From Hemicentrotus pulcherrimus (Eukaryota > Echinodermata > Echinoidea > Camarodonta > Strongylocentrotidae), in contig BEXV01000053.1 of assembly GCA_003118195.1 (NCBI GenBank), positions 331,644 to 349,487 of the forward strand: a stretch of 17,844 bases of DNA, written 5' to 3'. A program made the position numbers and the translations under genes. Below, piece by piece: positions 17,575 through 17,844 of this stretch; the first letter of the stretch is position 1, and each line of letters begins with the position of its first letter. The notes beneath the pieces are model-generated. The model saw only the letters and a program-made list of their open reading frames with translations. It had not been told where the DNA came from and did no database searches.

Positions 17575-17777
17575 GGTATAAAGTGGCTCATTCGATTGAC
17601 TTTCAGTTCAAGGGTTGAGGGCTTGATCCTGGTCAAGCACTTATGTCCTTTGGCAAGACATTAATCCACACATGTCACTTTCCACCAAAGTTTAAATAGG
17701 TATCTGTCAATGCAAGGGTAATAATAGTTGCAAGGACCGTTGGAAGAGCAGTACTGATACGGATGTTGCAACCCTTG
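17575..17777 (+). mobile_element. tRNA-derived SINE-like unit
   Basis: AGTGGCTCATTCGATTGAC resembles a tRNA A-box region, and GGGTTGAGGGCTTGATCCTGG a B-box region. After it come GTCCTTTGGCAAGACATTAA and a segment with TATCTGTCAATGCAAGGGTA. This order, tRNA head followed by a conserved CCTTTGGCAAGAC body, is one I associate with SINEs of marine invertebrates (from memory). It lies in the intron upstream of window exon 1, opposite to CTC1. The 3' tail is not clear. Confidence 0.55.
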
Positions 17778-17844
17778 ATATATAAAACCCAATCATTAGC
17801 AAAGAGTAATTTGAGAGTTTCCACAAACTTAAACTTTGTTGTTA

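Overview
The window reads as animal nuclear DNA, most likely from an echinoderm such as a sea urchin. It is AT-rich, has short GT-AG exons spread over long introns, and carries many small inverted-repeat DNA elements and a tRNA-derived SINE-like unit. The echinoderm assignment is an inference from repeat style and high divergence between duplicated segments; I could not run a search.

One gene dominates: the minus-strand 3' three-quarters of CTC1, the large subunit of the CST (CTC1-STN1-TEN1) telomere replication complex. I assembled 19 coding exons by matching splice sites, reading phase and remembered resemblance to vertebrate CTC1. They run from 17417-17495 (first in the window) to a probable stop at 1080-1082 and encode about 941 residues. 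Every junction keeps phase when one copy of a duplicated block is used. The N-terminal exons lie beyond the right edge. Recognisable landmarks are several OB-fold strands, an RWYNFL-type strand, and a C-terminal Cys-rich zinc-ribbon-like insert followed by DDGTGECLIW and ALGLTPREW.

Layout, left to right: 1-1079 is 3' flank with a doubtful plus-strand open frame at the edge. 1080-11050 holds CTC1 exons 5-19, with introns carrying small elements, including a 599-bp inverted-repeat element at 9390-9988 that contains a degenerate class II tRNA-like unit. 11361-11614 is a foldback element with two 98-bp arms. 11845-13033 and 13458-15136 are two diverged copies of the same three CTC1 exons. Using both in tandem would break the frame, and an N lies where the first copy ends, so uncollapsed alleles or a misjoin is the leading explanation. 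15250-17015 is a 1.77-kb DNA transposon in the intron, with a BEN-domain-like reading frame on the strand opposite CTC1. 17417-17495 is the first CTC1 exon, and 17575-17777 is a SINE-like unit.

There is no operon logic here: one telomere-maintenance gene hosts the rest. The most notable items are the frame-breaking exon-block duplication, the BEN-like transposon cargo, the tRNA-like unit nested in an inverted-repeat element, and the two single Ns that each sit exactly at the centre of an inverted repeat.
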